Below are positions 18,000-25,192 of a stretch of 44,447 nt of DNA, in pieces. The stretch lies in contig PKVZ01000061.1 of NCBI GenBank assembly GCA_003131635.1, forward strand, positions 50,031-94,477, read 5' to 3'. A model generated the notes under the pieces. The model worked only from the letters and a program-made list of their open reading frames with translations, did not search any database and was not told where the DNA came from. The translations under genes were made by a program, and so were the position numbers. The stretch comes from Acidobacteriaceae bacterium. GTDB taxonomy: Bacteria > Acidobacteriota > Terriglobia > Terriglobales > Acidobacteriaceae. Within the stretch, counting starts at the first letter, position 1. Every line of letters starts with the position of its first letter.

Positions 18000-19052
18000 A
18001 TGGGCGAGGATGCCGCGATGGCTGCGCGCCAATTTGAGGTCGATGTAAGCGAGGACTTGCTGGGGTGCAAAATTTCATCCCCAGCCCGTCGGACCATGGC
18101 TGCTCCGGCCCGTTGCAGGACCTGCCAGGGGGTTACCGAGGCGTCGGTCAACCGGTTGTTTGACACGCGTTTTGGAATTCCCGGCCGTTTCGAAGTGCAA
18201 AGATGCCGCCAGTGCGGCCTGGAGCAGATTTTCCCGGTTCCGACGCCGGCTCAACTGAAAGAATTGTATGAGCGCTTTTACAACTTCGGAGGAGAGCGCG
18301 GGACGGTCTACACCACCCTGCGGGAGTGGTTTTTCTGCTCCCCGCTCTATCGTCTGTGGATTCTGCTCGACGAAGATATTTCCTTTCACACCCGGCAGGG
18401 CCAGGGGCGTCTGTTGGACATTGGCTGCAACGAAGGGAGAACTCTGAAGAATTATGCCCGCAATGGTTTTCAGGCGGAAGGCGCAGAACTGAACGAAACC
18501 GCAGCGGCGGTCGCCCGTTCCGCCGGGTTCACGGTTTTCACCGGTCCACTTGACGATTTTATCCTTGTGACTCCCTTCGATGTCGTGGTGCTGTCCAATG
18601 TCCTTGAACACGCGCTGGACCCGAAGGCAATGTTAATGTCGGTGCGCCGCTTGCTCAAGCCCGAAGGCCAAGTCTGGATCAGCTGTCCCAACAGTGAGAG
18701 CTGGCTGCGGCCGGTTTTTGGCCTCTCCTGGATCAACTGGCACGTACCCTTCCACATCTCGCACTTTTCGGCGAACACGCTGCGAAGCCTGCTGGAGGAA
18801 TGCGGATTCACGTTGCGGGAAACCCGGCAGATGACTCCCGCGCTCTGGGTCGCTCATTCCCTTGTGGCGCGGCTGTTTGCCGAGGAGGGGAAGCCCACCC
18901 GGCAGCTGCGGAATCCGCTATTGATGTTCGCTCTGGTAGGGCTGTGCCGGGCTCTGCTGTTTCCCGCGCTCGCCCTCGGAAACCGGTGGGGCCGGGGAGA
19001 CTGCCTGGCCGTGGTGGCGACGAGGGGCGGAGATCCAGCGGTTCGCGGCTGA
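18000..19052 (+). CDS. SAM-dependent methyltransferase with N-terminal zinc ribbon
   Basis: The 350-residue protein has a zinc-binding knuckle pair, Cys39-x2-Cys42 (CRTC) and Cys69-x2-Cys72 (CRQC). A class I methyltransferase domain follows: motif I RLLDIGCNEGRT near residue 137, DVVVLSNVLEH near 198, and LLKPEGQVWISCPN. This ribbon-methyltransferase layout is common for sugar-modifying enzymes in O-antigen and EPS loci. GGGAGGAG lies about ten bases before ATG 18000. A C-terminal hydrophobic stretch (LLMFALVGLCRALLFPALAL) may be peripheral to the membrane. It probably methylates a sugar or lipid-linked intermediate; the substrate is unknown. Confidence 0.85.
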   Translation: MGEDAAMAARQFEVDVSEDLLGCKISSPARRTMAAPARCRTCQGVTEASVNRLFDTRFGIPGRFEVQRCRQCGLEQIFPVPTPAQLKELYERFYNFGGERGTVYTTLREWFFCSPLYRLWILLDEDISFHTRQGQGRLLDIGCNEGRTLKNYARNGFQAEGAELNETAAAVARSAGFTVFTGPLDDFILVTPFDVVVLSNVLEHALDPKAMLMSVRRLLKPEGQVWISCPNSESWLRPVFGLSWINWHVPFHISHFSANTLRSLLEECGFTLRETRQMTPALWVAHSLVARLFAEEGKPTRQLRNPLLMFALVGLCRALLFPALALGNRWGRGDCLAVVATRGGDPAVRG

Positions 19053-19104
19053 GCCTGCGACCCGTGGCATGGCGAAGCGGGTTTCGCAGGCCTCAGGTTG
19101 ACTC

Positions 19105-20076
19105 CTGGTAAGAATCGTATACATCGCGGGATGTGGCCGCAGTGGCACTACTCTGCTGGCACGGTTGTTGGGAGAAATACCCAACTTCGTGTCGGTGGGC
19201 GAAGCCGGCTGGTGTTTCTTGGGGCTCAGGCATTCGAGCGCGCTGACCGTCCCTTGCGGCTGTGGCGCCCACATGTCGGAATGTTCCCTGTGGGGCAAGT
19301 TAGCGCTTGATCCGGAGGCGCGGATCCTGGCTGACCGGCTGATTCGCGCCCGCTACCTCCATCGCATCTTGTGGTGGCGGCCGGAAGCGCACCCCGACTT
19401 GCGCCGCTTCCTATCCGCCGCCAGCGAGTTCTACCATGCGGTGGCTGCGCAGACGGGGGCCGCGGTGATTGTGGACTCGTCCAAGAGTTCGTTGTTTGCC
19501 GCTGTGCTGGCCCGGGCTCCGGGGATCCGGGTGCACCTGATCCACATGATTCGTGACCTGCGGGGCGTGGTGAGCAGTGGGCAGCGCCCAAAAGCCTACA
19601 CTCCCGTAATGTCGCCCCGGTTCTGCATCCAGCACTGGTGCCGGGCGAATGTGGGGGCCGAGCTGCTGCAGAACCGCGCTGCAGGATTCTCGCGAGTGCG
19701 ATACGAGGATTTTGTCGCCCATCCCAAGCCCATGCTCGAGCAGCTGGCTTCCGACATTCGCGGATTCCCGGTCTCCTGCCCCTTCCTGCGCGACGGGTCG
19801 GCGAATATTCAGCCGCAGCATCTCGTGGGAAGCAATCCCGACAAATTTCAGTGCGGAGAAATCCCGCTGCGCGAACGCCCGCCTGAACTCGGCCCGGTCA
19901 TGAAGAAGGTTGTATCTCTGGCGGGCGCGCCCCTGCTGCTGCGTTACGGATATCTTTCGAAGCGGCGCAGCGGGGTGATCGCCGCCGATGATCGTCTGAC
20001 GGGGAGCGTGGCAGAGTCCACTGCATTGGCTTTGGCACCCGTTTCAGACCACAAACTGGAGAGCGATAGGATATGA
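19105..20076 (+). CDS. sulfotransferase with apparent non-canonical start
   Basis: The protein resembles PAPS-dependent sulfotransferases. The 5'-phosphosulfate-binding loop is GCGRSGTT at residues 9-16 when read from a CTG at 19105, preceded by beta-1 RIVYIA. A 3'-phosphate-binding segment, IRDLRGVVSSG, starts near residue 149, and RVRYEDFVAHPKP is a typical C-terminal motif. The frame is closed by TGA at 19099 and contains no ATG, GTG or TTG before the P-loop; the first conventional start (TTG 19165) would delete it. CAGG lies eight bases upstream of CTG 19105, so CTG initiation, or a one-base error in the GTA at 19108, is likely. Its TGA overlaps the next gene's ATG. It implies sulfation of the EPS. 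Confidence 0.82.
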   Translation: MVRIVYIAGCGRSGTTLLARLLGEIPNFVSVGEAGWCFLGLRHSSALTVPCGCGAHMSECSLWGKLALDPEARILADRLIRARYLHRILWWRPEAHPDLRRFLSAASEFYHAVAAQTGAAVIVDSSKSSLFAAVLARAPGIRVHLIHMIRDLRGVVSSGQRPKAYTPVMSPRFCIQHWCRANVGAELLQNRAAGFSRVRYEDFVAHPKPMLEQLASDIRGFPVSCPFLRDGSANIQPQHLVGSNPDKFQCGEIPLRERPPELGPVMKKVVSLAGAPLLLRYGYLSKRRSGVIAADDRLTGSVAESTALALAPVSDHKLESDRI

Positions 20077-21065
20077 AGCAACCGAAGCGGATATTGGTAA
20101 CGGGGGCCGGAGGTTTCATCGGACATCATCTGGTGAAGCGGCTGAAGGCGGACCGGCACTGGGTGCGGGGGGCTGACATCAAGTATCCGGACTATGAATC
20201 GAGTCCGGCCGATCAGTTCGAAATTCTCGATCTGCGAAAATTCGAGAACTGCCTGCTGGCCACGCGCGGGGCGGTCGAGGAAGTTTATAACCTCGCCGCC
20301 GATATGGGCGGTATCGGTTATATCACCGCTTTCCATGCCGATATCAGCCACAACAATATTCTTATCAACGCCCACATGCTCGAAGCCGCCCGGCAAAACG
20401 CGGTGCAGCGCCTTCTTTTCTCATCCTCCGCCTGCGTCTACAACCAGGCCAAACAGAAGGAGGCGGAGGTCAAGCCGCTGGCGGAGGAAGATGCCTATCC
20501 CGCAGACCCGGAGCCGGGTTACGGCTGGGAAAAACTCTTTGCCGAACAGCTCTGCCACTACTACTACCGGGACTACGGCTTGGAAACCCGCATCGTGCGT
20601 TTCCACAATGTTTACGGCCCGCTCGGTACGTATGAAGGGGGAAAAGAAAAAGCCCCCGCAGCCCTCAGCCGCAAAGTCGCGCTGGCGGAAAACGGATCTG
20701 AGATTGAGGTTTGGGGAGACGGCGAGCAGACGCGCTCGTTTATGTATGTGAACGACTGTGTGGAAGGGCTGATCCGGATCATGGCCTCCGAATACCACGA
20801 TGCGCTCAACTTGGGGACGGAGGAACTGGTCACGATCAACCGGCTGGTGGATCTGGTCGCGGGCGTTGCCGGCAAACAAATCAAGAAGCGTCATAACTTA
20901 GACGGCCCGCAGGGGGTGCGCGGCCGCAACAGCGAGAACACGCGGCTGCGCCAGGTCCTCGGCTGGGAGCCGTCCATCCGTCTGGAGCAGGGCCTGGCCA
21001 TCACCTATCCCTGGATCGCTTCGCGGGTGGTCCGGCAAGCCGCTTCCGAAATGGCCGCTGACTAG
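20073..21065 (+). CDS. GDP-mannose 3,5-epimerase-like SDR enzyme
   Basis: A 330-residue extended short-chain dehydrogenase/reductase closely patterned on GDP-D-mannose 3,5-epimerase (GME). It shows VTGAGGFIGHHL for NAD, NLAADMGGIGYI, the catalytic Cys121 in SSSACVY, Tyr150-x3-Lys154 in YGWEKL, and RFHNVYGPLGTYEGGKEKAP, a strong GME hallmark. GME converts GDP-mannose to GDP-L-galactose/gulose. Because GDP-heptose genes lie downstream (gmhA, hddA, hddC-like), the substrate may instead be a GDP-heptose, which is inference. The ATG overlaps the sulfotransferase TGA (ATGA), indicating translational coupling. Confidence 0.87.
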   Translation: MKQPKRILVTGAGGFIGHHLVKRLKADRHWVRGADIKYPDYESSPADQFEILDLRKFENCLLATRGAVEEVYNLAADMGGIGYITAFHADISHNNILINAHMLEAARQNAVQRLLFSSSACVYNQAKQKEAEVKPLAEEDAYPADPEPGYGWEKLFAEQLCHYYYRDYGLETRIVRFHNVYGPLGTYEGGKEKAPAALSRKVALAENGSEIEVWGDGEQTRSFMYVNDCVEGLIRIMASEYHDALNLGTEELVTINRLVDLVAGVAGKQIKKRHNLDGPQGVRGRNSENTRLRQVLGWEPSIRLEQGLAITYPWIASRVVRQAASEMAAD

Positions 21066-21071
21066 TTTCTT

Positions 21072-21107
21072 CCCCCTGGTGGAGAAATCTGTCCGGCCGC
21101 CAGGGGG
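21072..21107 (+). promoter_or_regulatory. hairpin able to mask the ribosome site of the WcaI-like gene
   Basis: CCCCCTGG (21072-21079) and CCAGGGGG (21100-21107) form a perfect 8-bp GC-rich stem with a 20-base loop. The 3' arm overlaps the GGGGGGTGAG ribosome-binding sequence used by ATG 21121. There is no T-tract after it, so a translation-level effect is more likely than termination; this is inference. Confidence 0.4.
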
Positions 21108-21120
21108 GTGAGTGGACCCT

Positions 21121-22479
21121 ATGCGCATACTGATTCACGGCCTTAATTTTGCGCCGGAACTCGTGGGTTGCGGCAAGACCACCGGCGAGATGGCGGACTG
21201 GCTGGCCGCCCAAGGCCACGAGGTGCGGGTTGTCACCGCTCCTCCCTTCAACCCGGAGTGGAGGGTGGCGCCAGGGTTTTCCCCGTGGCGATACTCTCGC
21301 GAGGATTCCGTTCGGCACAGCCAGCCGCGAAAAGCCTTCCGGGAACTCGTAGCCACAGATTCGCGAAGCGGCTTGCGCCGTTCCTCCGAAGCCAGCGGCC
21401 AGCTGGCCGATCTGCCGGATTCGACGTGCGAAACCACGACCGGACGCCTGACCGTGCTCCGCTGCCCGCTGTGGGTTCCTCGGCAGCCCTCAGCCGCGAA
21501 GCGCATATTGCACCTGGTCAGCTTTGCCCTGGCGAGTTTTCCCGTAATGTTGCGGCAGATCCGCTGGCAGCCCGAGGTGGTGCTGGTTATGGAGCCTACG
21601 CTGTTTTGCGTGCCGGCGGCCTTGCTCACCGGCCGGCTTTGCGGGGCCAAGAGATGGCTGCACGTTCTGGATTTCGAAGTGGACGCGGGTTTCGAGCTGG
21701 GTCTTCTGAAGTCGAGGAGCCTGAGGCGTGCGCTCGGGTGGGCGGAAAAAAAATCCATGTCTAGTTTCGATCGGGTTTCGACGATCTCCGAGAAGATGCT
21801 GGCTAAGCTGGTACAAAAAGGGGTTGCGCCCTCCGCTTGTCTTTTTTTCCCGAACTGGGTGGATACGGACGCGATTTTCCCCCTGGAGAAGCCGAGCAGG
21901 TTCCGTACGGAACTGGATATTTCCCCAAACGATACAGTTGCCTTGTACGCCGGAACCATGGCCCGCAAGCAAGGGCTCGAAGTGTTGGCGGAAGCGGCTT
22001 GCCAGTTGGGTGGGCGCGCGAATTTGCGCTTCGTTTTTTGTGGCGACGGCCCAGGCAAGTCGATGCTCGCCAGGCTTACCAGCCATCTGCCCTATGTCCA
22101 GTGGATTCCGTTGCAACCTTTTGCCCGCCTCAACGACTTGCTCAATCTGGCCGATATTCATCTTTTGCCGCAGAAAGCGGATGCCGCCGACCTGGTCATG
22201 CCTTCCAAGCTGACCGGCATGCTGGCCAGCGGACGGCCGGTGGTAGCTACATCCCCGCCGGGCACTCAGCTTGCCCAGGCGGTCGAGGGCAGGGGACTGG
22301 TGGTCGCGCCGGGGAACGCTCGAGCCTTTGCCCGGGCGATCGAACAGCTGGCGGAGGACTCTGGGTTGCGGGAAAAGCTGGGAAGAAATGCCCGGCAATA
22401 TGCGCTTTCTGTTTTGGAAAAAGAGAGTGTCTTGTCCCGCCTTGACCGGGAGTTACTCTTTTTCGCAGCGGCGGGTTGA
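21121..22479 (+). CDS. WcaI-like GT4 glycosyltransferase with internal insertion
   Basis: A 452-residue GT-B enzyme resembling colanic-acid glycosyltransferase WcaI. The N-terminus is MRILIHGLNFAPELVGCGKT, followed by FNPEWRVAPGFSPWRY, RCPLWVPRQPSAAKRILHL, then donor-domain motifs ALYAGTMARKQGLEVL, FVFCGDGPGK, and PSKLTGMLASGRPVVAT. In the family, the WRY segment normally runs almost directly into the RCPLWVP segment; here about 45 low-similarity residues (about 60-107) intervene, rich in Ser/Arg and containing a 14-base DNA palindrome at 21396-21409. ATG 21121 is chosen because GGGGGGTGAG lies nine bases upstream; a GTG at 21112 is in frame. It ends in a TGATG overlap with the sugar-transferase gene. 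Confidence 0.88.
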   Translation: MRILIHGLNFAPELVGCGKTTGEMADWLAAQGHEVRVVTAPPFNPEWRVAPGFSPWRYSREDSVRHSQPRKAFRELVATDSRSGLRRSSEASGQLADLPDSTCETTTGRLTVLRCPLWVPRQPSAAKRILHLVSFALASFPVMLRQIRWQPEVVLVMEPTLFCVPAALLTGRLCGAKRWLHVLDFEVDAGFELGLLKSRSLRRALGWAEKKSMSSFDRVSTISEKMLAKLVQKGVAPSACLFFPNWVDTDAIFPLEKPSRFRTELDISPNDTVALYAGTMARKQGLEVLAEAACQLGGRANLRFVFCGDGPGKSMLARLTSHLPYVQWIPLQPFARLNDLLNLADIHLLPQKADAADLVMPSKLTGMLASGRPVVATSPPGTQLAQAVEGRGLVVAPGNARAFARAIEQLAEDSGLREKLGRNARQYALSVLEKESVLSRLDRELLFFAAAG

Positions 22480-23246
22480 TGGCGGGGAGAAATCACGGCC
22501 GGCTCGCGCCGGGTGCAACCGAACGAAATTCTTGTCAAGACGAAATCTTTACCATGATGCTTTGCAGATTAGAAGCGCGCTTGTCCACCGTCCCGCAGGC
22601 AGTCGATGACTCGACCGTGATTTTTTCCCCTTATTGGAAAAGCGCATTTCGTCCCGCAGTCAAGCGCGGGATCGATCTGGTTTGCGCCGGCTCGCTTCTG
22701 ATCTTACTTTCTCCGCTCTTTGTGGCTCTGGCGATCGCCATCAAAGCCAGTTCGCCGGGAGATTTATTTTACCGGTGGCGCGTGGTGGGACAGGGAGGCA
22801 GACCCCTCCTCAGCTACAAATTCAGGTCGATGGTCAGCAATGCCGATGAGCTGAAGGGGCAACTGGAGCCGGCCAACGAGATGCGTGGGCCCGTCTTCAA
22901 AATGACCCGCGACCCGCGGGTGACCGCGGCGGGAAAATGGATGCGGCGCTACAGCCTGGACGAACTGCCGCAACTTTACAGCGTGCTCAAGGGGGAGATG
23001 AGCCTGGTAGGCCCCCGTCCGCCGCTGCTCAGCGAATACCAGCACTTCACCGCCTATCAAAAGCAGAAGGTGTCGGTAAAACCTGGAATGACCGGTTTGT
23101 GGCAGGTCCAGGGCCGCAACCGGATCAACGATCTGGATGATTGGGTGCGCCTCGATCTCGAATATATCCGCCGCTGGTCGCTGTGGCTGGACACCAAGAT
23201 TCTGTGGCGCACTTTGGGGGTGGTGTTCACAGGTTCCGGCAAATAG
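22479..23246 (+). CDS. polyprenyl-phosphate sugar-1-phosphate transferase (EPS initiation)
   Basis: The 255-residue enzyme belongs to the bacterial sugar transferase (PNPT) family that starts repeat-unit synthesis by moving a sugar-1-phosphate onto undecaprenyl phosphate. It shows a membrane hairpin (GIDLVCAGSLLILLSPLFVA), the substrate motif YKFRSM (Lys114-Phe-Arg116), the catalytic Asp161-Glu162 in SLDELPQLYSVLKGEMS, then LVGPRPP and VKPGMTGLWQV. All expected residues are present. There is no N-terminal multi-helix or nucleotide-binding domain, so it is the short PglC/WbaP-C-terminal-like form. The ATG at 22479 overlaps the upstream TGA (TGATG); ATG 22554 would remove 25 unconserved residues. 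Confidence 0.92.
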   Translation: MAGRNHGRLAPGATERNSCQDEIFTMMLCRLEARLSTVPQAVDDSTVIFSPYWKSAFRPAVKRGIDLVCAGSLLILLSPLFVALAIAIKASSPGDLFYRWRVVGQGGRPLLSYKFRSMVSNADELKGQLEPANEMRGPVFKMTRDPRVTAAGKWMRRYSLDELPQLYSVLKGEMSLVGPRPPLLSEYQHFTAYQKQKVSVKPGMTGLWQVQGRNRINDLDDWVRLDLEYIRRWSLWLDTKILWRTLGVVFTGSGK

Positions 23247-23292
23247 ATTGCACCCAGTAAATTCGCAATCGAACAGGGAGCATTTTGAAATC

Positions 23293-24405
23293 ATGCGCGT
23301 TCTCATAACCGGTGGTGCGGGGTTCATTGGCGGGCACTTAGCCGACCGCTTTATTCGAGAGGGTTTCCGGGTGCGGATCCTCGACAGTCTCGAGCCCAGG
23401 GTCCATCCCCACGGCCGGCCTAACTACCTGCCGGCGGGGGCGGAGTTTGTTGAGGGCGACGTTACCGACCGCAGTGTTCTGCTGGGCGCCCTGCAGGGAG
23501 TCGACATCGTCTCCCACCAGGCGGCTTATCAGGACTACATGCCCGATTTTTCCCGCTTCCTGCAAGTCAACGCCGTGTCTACGGCGCTCTTGTTCGAACT
23601 CATCATCGGGCACCGCTTGCCGGTGAAAAAAGTCATCGTAGCCTCATCGCAGGCGGTGTATGGCGAAGGCCAGTACCGCTGTCTGGATCACGGCGACTTT
23701 CAGCCGCTGCCGCGTTCTCCCGGGCAATTGCAGCGCGGGAACTGGGAAGTTTCGTGTCCCTTATGCCCAGGTCCGGTTCAGGCTCTGGCACTCGAGGAGC
23801 GATGGCATAATCCCTATAACCAGTACGCTGTCTCCAAATTGGCGCAAGAGAAAACCGCTCTGGGACTGGGCTGGTTGCACGGCATTCCAACCGTGGCGCT
23901 GCGCTACTCCATCACCCAAGGCCGGAGGCAATCGCTGTACAACCACTACTCCGGAGTGTGCCGCATCTTCTGCACTCGCGCCCTGCAGCATCTTCCCCTG
24001 ATGCTCTACGAAGATGGACGGCAGACCCGCGACTTCGTGCATGTGGACGATGTGGTCGAGGCCAACATGCTGGTGCTCGAGAAAGAAGAGGCGAATGGCC
24101 AGGCGTTCAACGTCGGCGGCGGGTGCGCCACCACAATTCTCGAATATGCCCACCGCGTGCTTGGCCTGATTCCAAGCCTCGCGGGGATCGATATCTCATC
24201 CCAATACCGCCGCGGCGACAACCGCCACAGCGTTTCGAGTATCGACAAATTGAAGCGTCTGGGCTGGAAACCCCAACGCGGCATGGATGACATTCTCGGC
24301 GATTTTCTGGAGTGGGTGGAAAGCTCCGGCGGCATCCCTGCGAGCCTGTCAGACCCGGCCGATGAAATGCGGGCCGCCGGGGTTCTGCTCAGTGCGACGA
24401 ATTAG
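23293..24405 (+). CDS. NAD-dependent sugar epimerase, dTDP-L-rhamnose 4-epimerase-like
   Basis: A 370-residue extended SDR enzyme: MRVLITGGAGFIGGHLADRF for NAD, SSQAVYGEG, catalytic Tyr178-x3-Lys182 (YAVSK) and DGRQTRDFVHVDDVVEANM. DSLEPRVHPHGRP and the cysteine insertion with SCPLC (Cys155/Cys158) resemble WbiB-type dTDP-L-rhamnose 4-epimerases, which make dTDP-6-deoxy-L-talose. In those the insertion has two CxxC knuckles; here the first is reduced to a single Cys (RCLDHG), so zinc binding may be lost. ATG 23293 follows AGGGAG by 11 bases. No dTDP-rhamnose synthesis genes occur in the window, so the actual substrate is uncertain. Confidence 0.82.
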   Translation: MRVLITGGAGFIGGHLADRFIREGFRVRILDSLEPRVHPHGRPNYLPAGAEFVEGDVTDRSVLLGALQGVDIVSHQAAYQDYMPDFSRFLQVNAVSTALLFELIIGHRLPVKKVIVASSQAVYGEGQYRCLDHGDFQPLPRSPGQLQRGNWEVSCPLCPGPVQALALEERWHNPYNQYAVSKLAQEKTALGLGWLHGIPTVALRYSITQGRRQSLYNHYSGVCRIFCTRALQHLPLMLYEDGRQTRDFVHVDDVVEANMLVLEKEEANGQAFNVGGGCATTILEYAHRVLGLIPSLAGIDISSQYRRGDNRHSVSSIDKLKRLGWKPQRGMDDILGDFLEWVESSGGIPASLSDPADEMRAAGVLLSATN

Positions 24406-24480
24406 TTCTGGTTGCAATTCTCCATCGCTGAAACTGGCACAACCGTATCCGGCTCAACCGGGAGAAAAAACGAGAAACTC

Positions 24481-25134
24481 ATGACCAACACATTCGACGT
24501 TTCCTCCTATCTTGAAGAGTTATCCGCCACTATCCATCTTCTTCCGCTGCCGGCCATCGACCGGCTCGTCGGAATGTTCCTTCAGGTCTATCACAGCGGC
24601 CGGACCATCTTTTTTTTTGGCAATGGAGGCAGCGCGTCTCTGGCCTCGCACATGACCTGCGACCTTGGCAAGGGCACCGCGCCGGCCGCCGGCAAGCGGC
24701 TGCGCGCGGTCGCTCTTACCGACAATGTGGCTTTGATCACGGCTTGGGCGAACGATACCCGCTATGATCGCATCTTCGTCGAACAACTCGAAAATCTGCT
24801 CGCAGCCGGCGACGTCGCCTTCGCCATCAGCGCCAGCGGCAACTCCCCCAACATACTCGCCGCTCTGAGTTTTGCCCGCCAGGCCGGGGCGGTTACCGCC
24901 GGCATGACGGGCTTCCAGGGAGGACAAATGAAGTCGCTTTGCGATCTCTGTGTGGTGGTTCCCTCCGACAACATGCAGATCATCGAAGATCTTCATCTTT
25001 CGATCGCCCACTCCGTATTTCGCGTGCTGCGGCACGAGATTCAAGCGATGGACCACTCCCGCGCCACCATCGCTCTAGCCCAGCCCGTTTCCGGACACGC
25101 GCCCAGTTGCCTTCCAAGGTTAGCCGCGCAATAA
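24481..25134 (+). CDS. gmhA: D-sedoheptulose-7-phosphate isomerase (SIS domain)
   Basis: GmhA converts sedoheptulose 7-phosphate to D-glycero-D-manno-heptose 7-phosphate, the first step of activated-heptose synthesis. The 217-residue product has the SIS fold with FFFGNGGSASLASHMTCDL, TDNVALITAWAND, the phosphate loop AISASGNSPNIL and a C-terminal EDLHLSIAHSVFRVLR helix bearing the conserved His pair. ATG 24481 begins the usual N-terminal helix; the frame is open upstream to 24412 without conservation. Downstream genes supply a heptose kinase and a nucleotidyltransferase, supporting the GDP-heptose branch. It follows the epimerase gene by 75 bases. Confidence 0.9.
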   Translation: MTNTFDVSSYLEELSATIHLLPLPAIDRLVGMFLQVYHSGRTIFFFGNGGSASLASHMTCDLGKGTAPAAGKRLRAVALTDNVALITAWANDTRYDRIFVEQLENLLAAGDVAFAISASGNSPNILAALSFARQAGAVTAGMTGFQGGQMKSLCDLCVVVPSDNMQIIEDLHLSIAHSVFRVLRHEIQAMDHSRATIALAQPVSGHAPSCLPRLAAQ

Positions 25135-25192
25135 AGAAGGAACCATCCGGGAAATTTAGAAAAAAAGAACGGAACAGAGAACCGAGCAAAGA

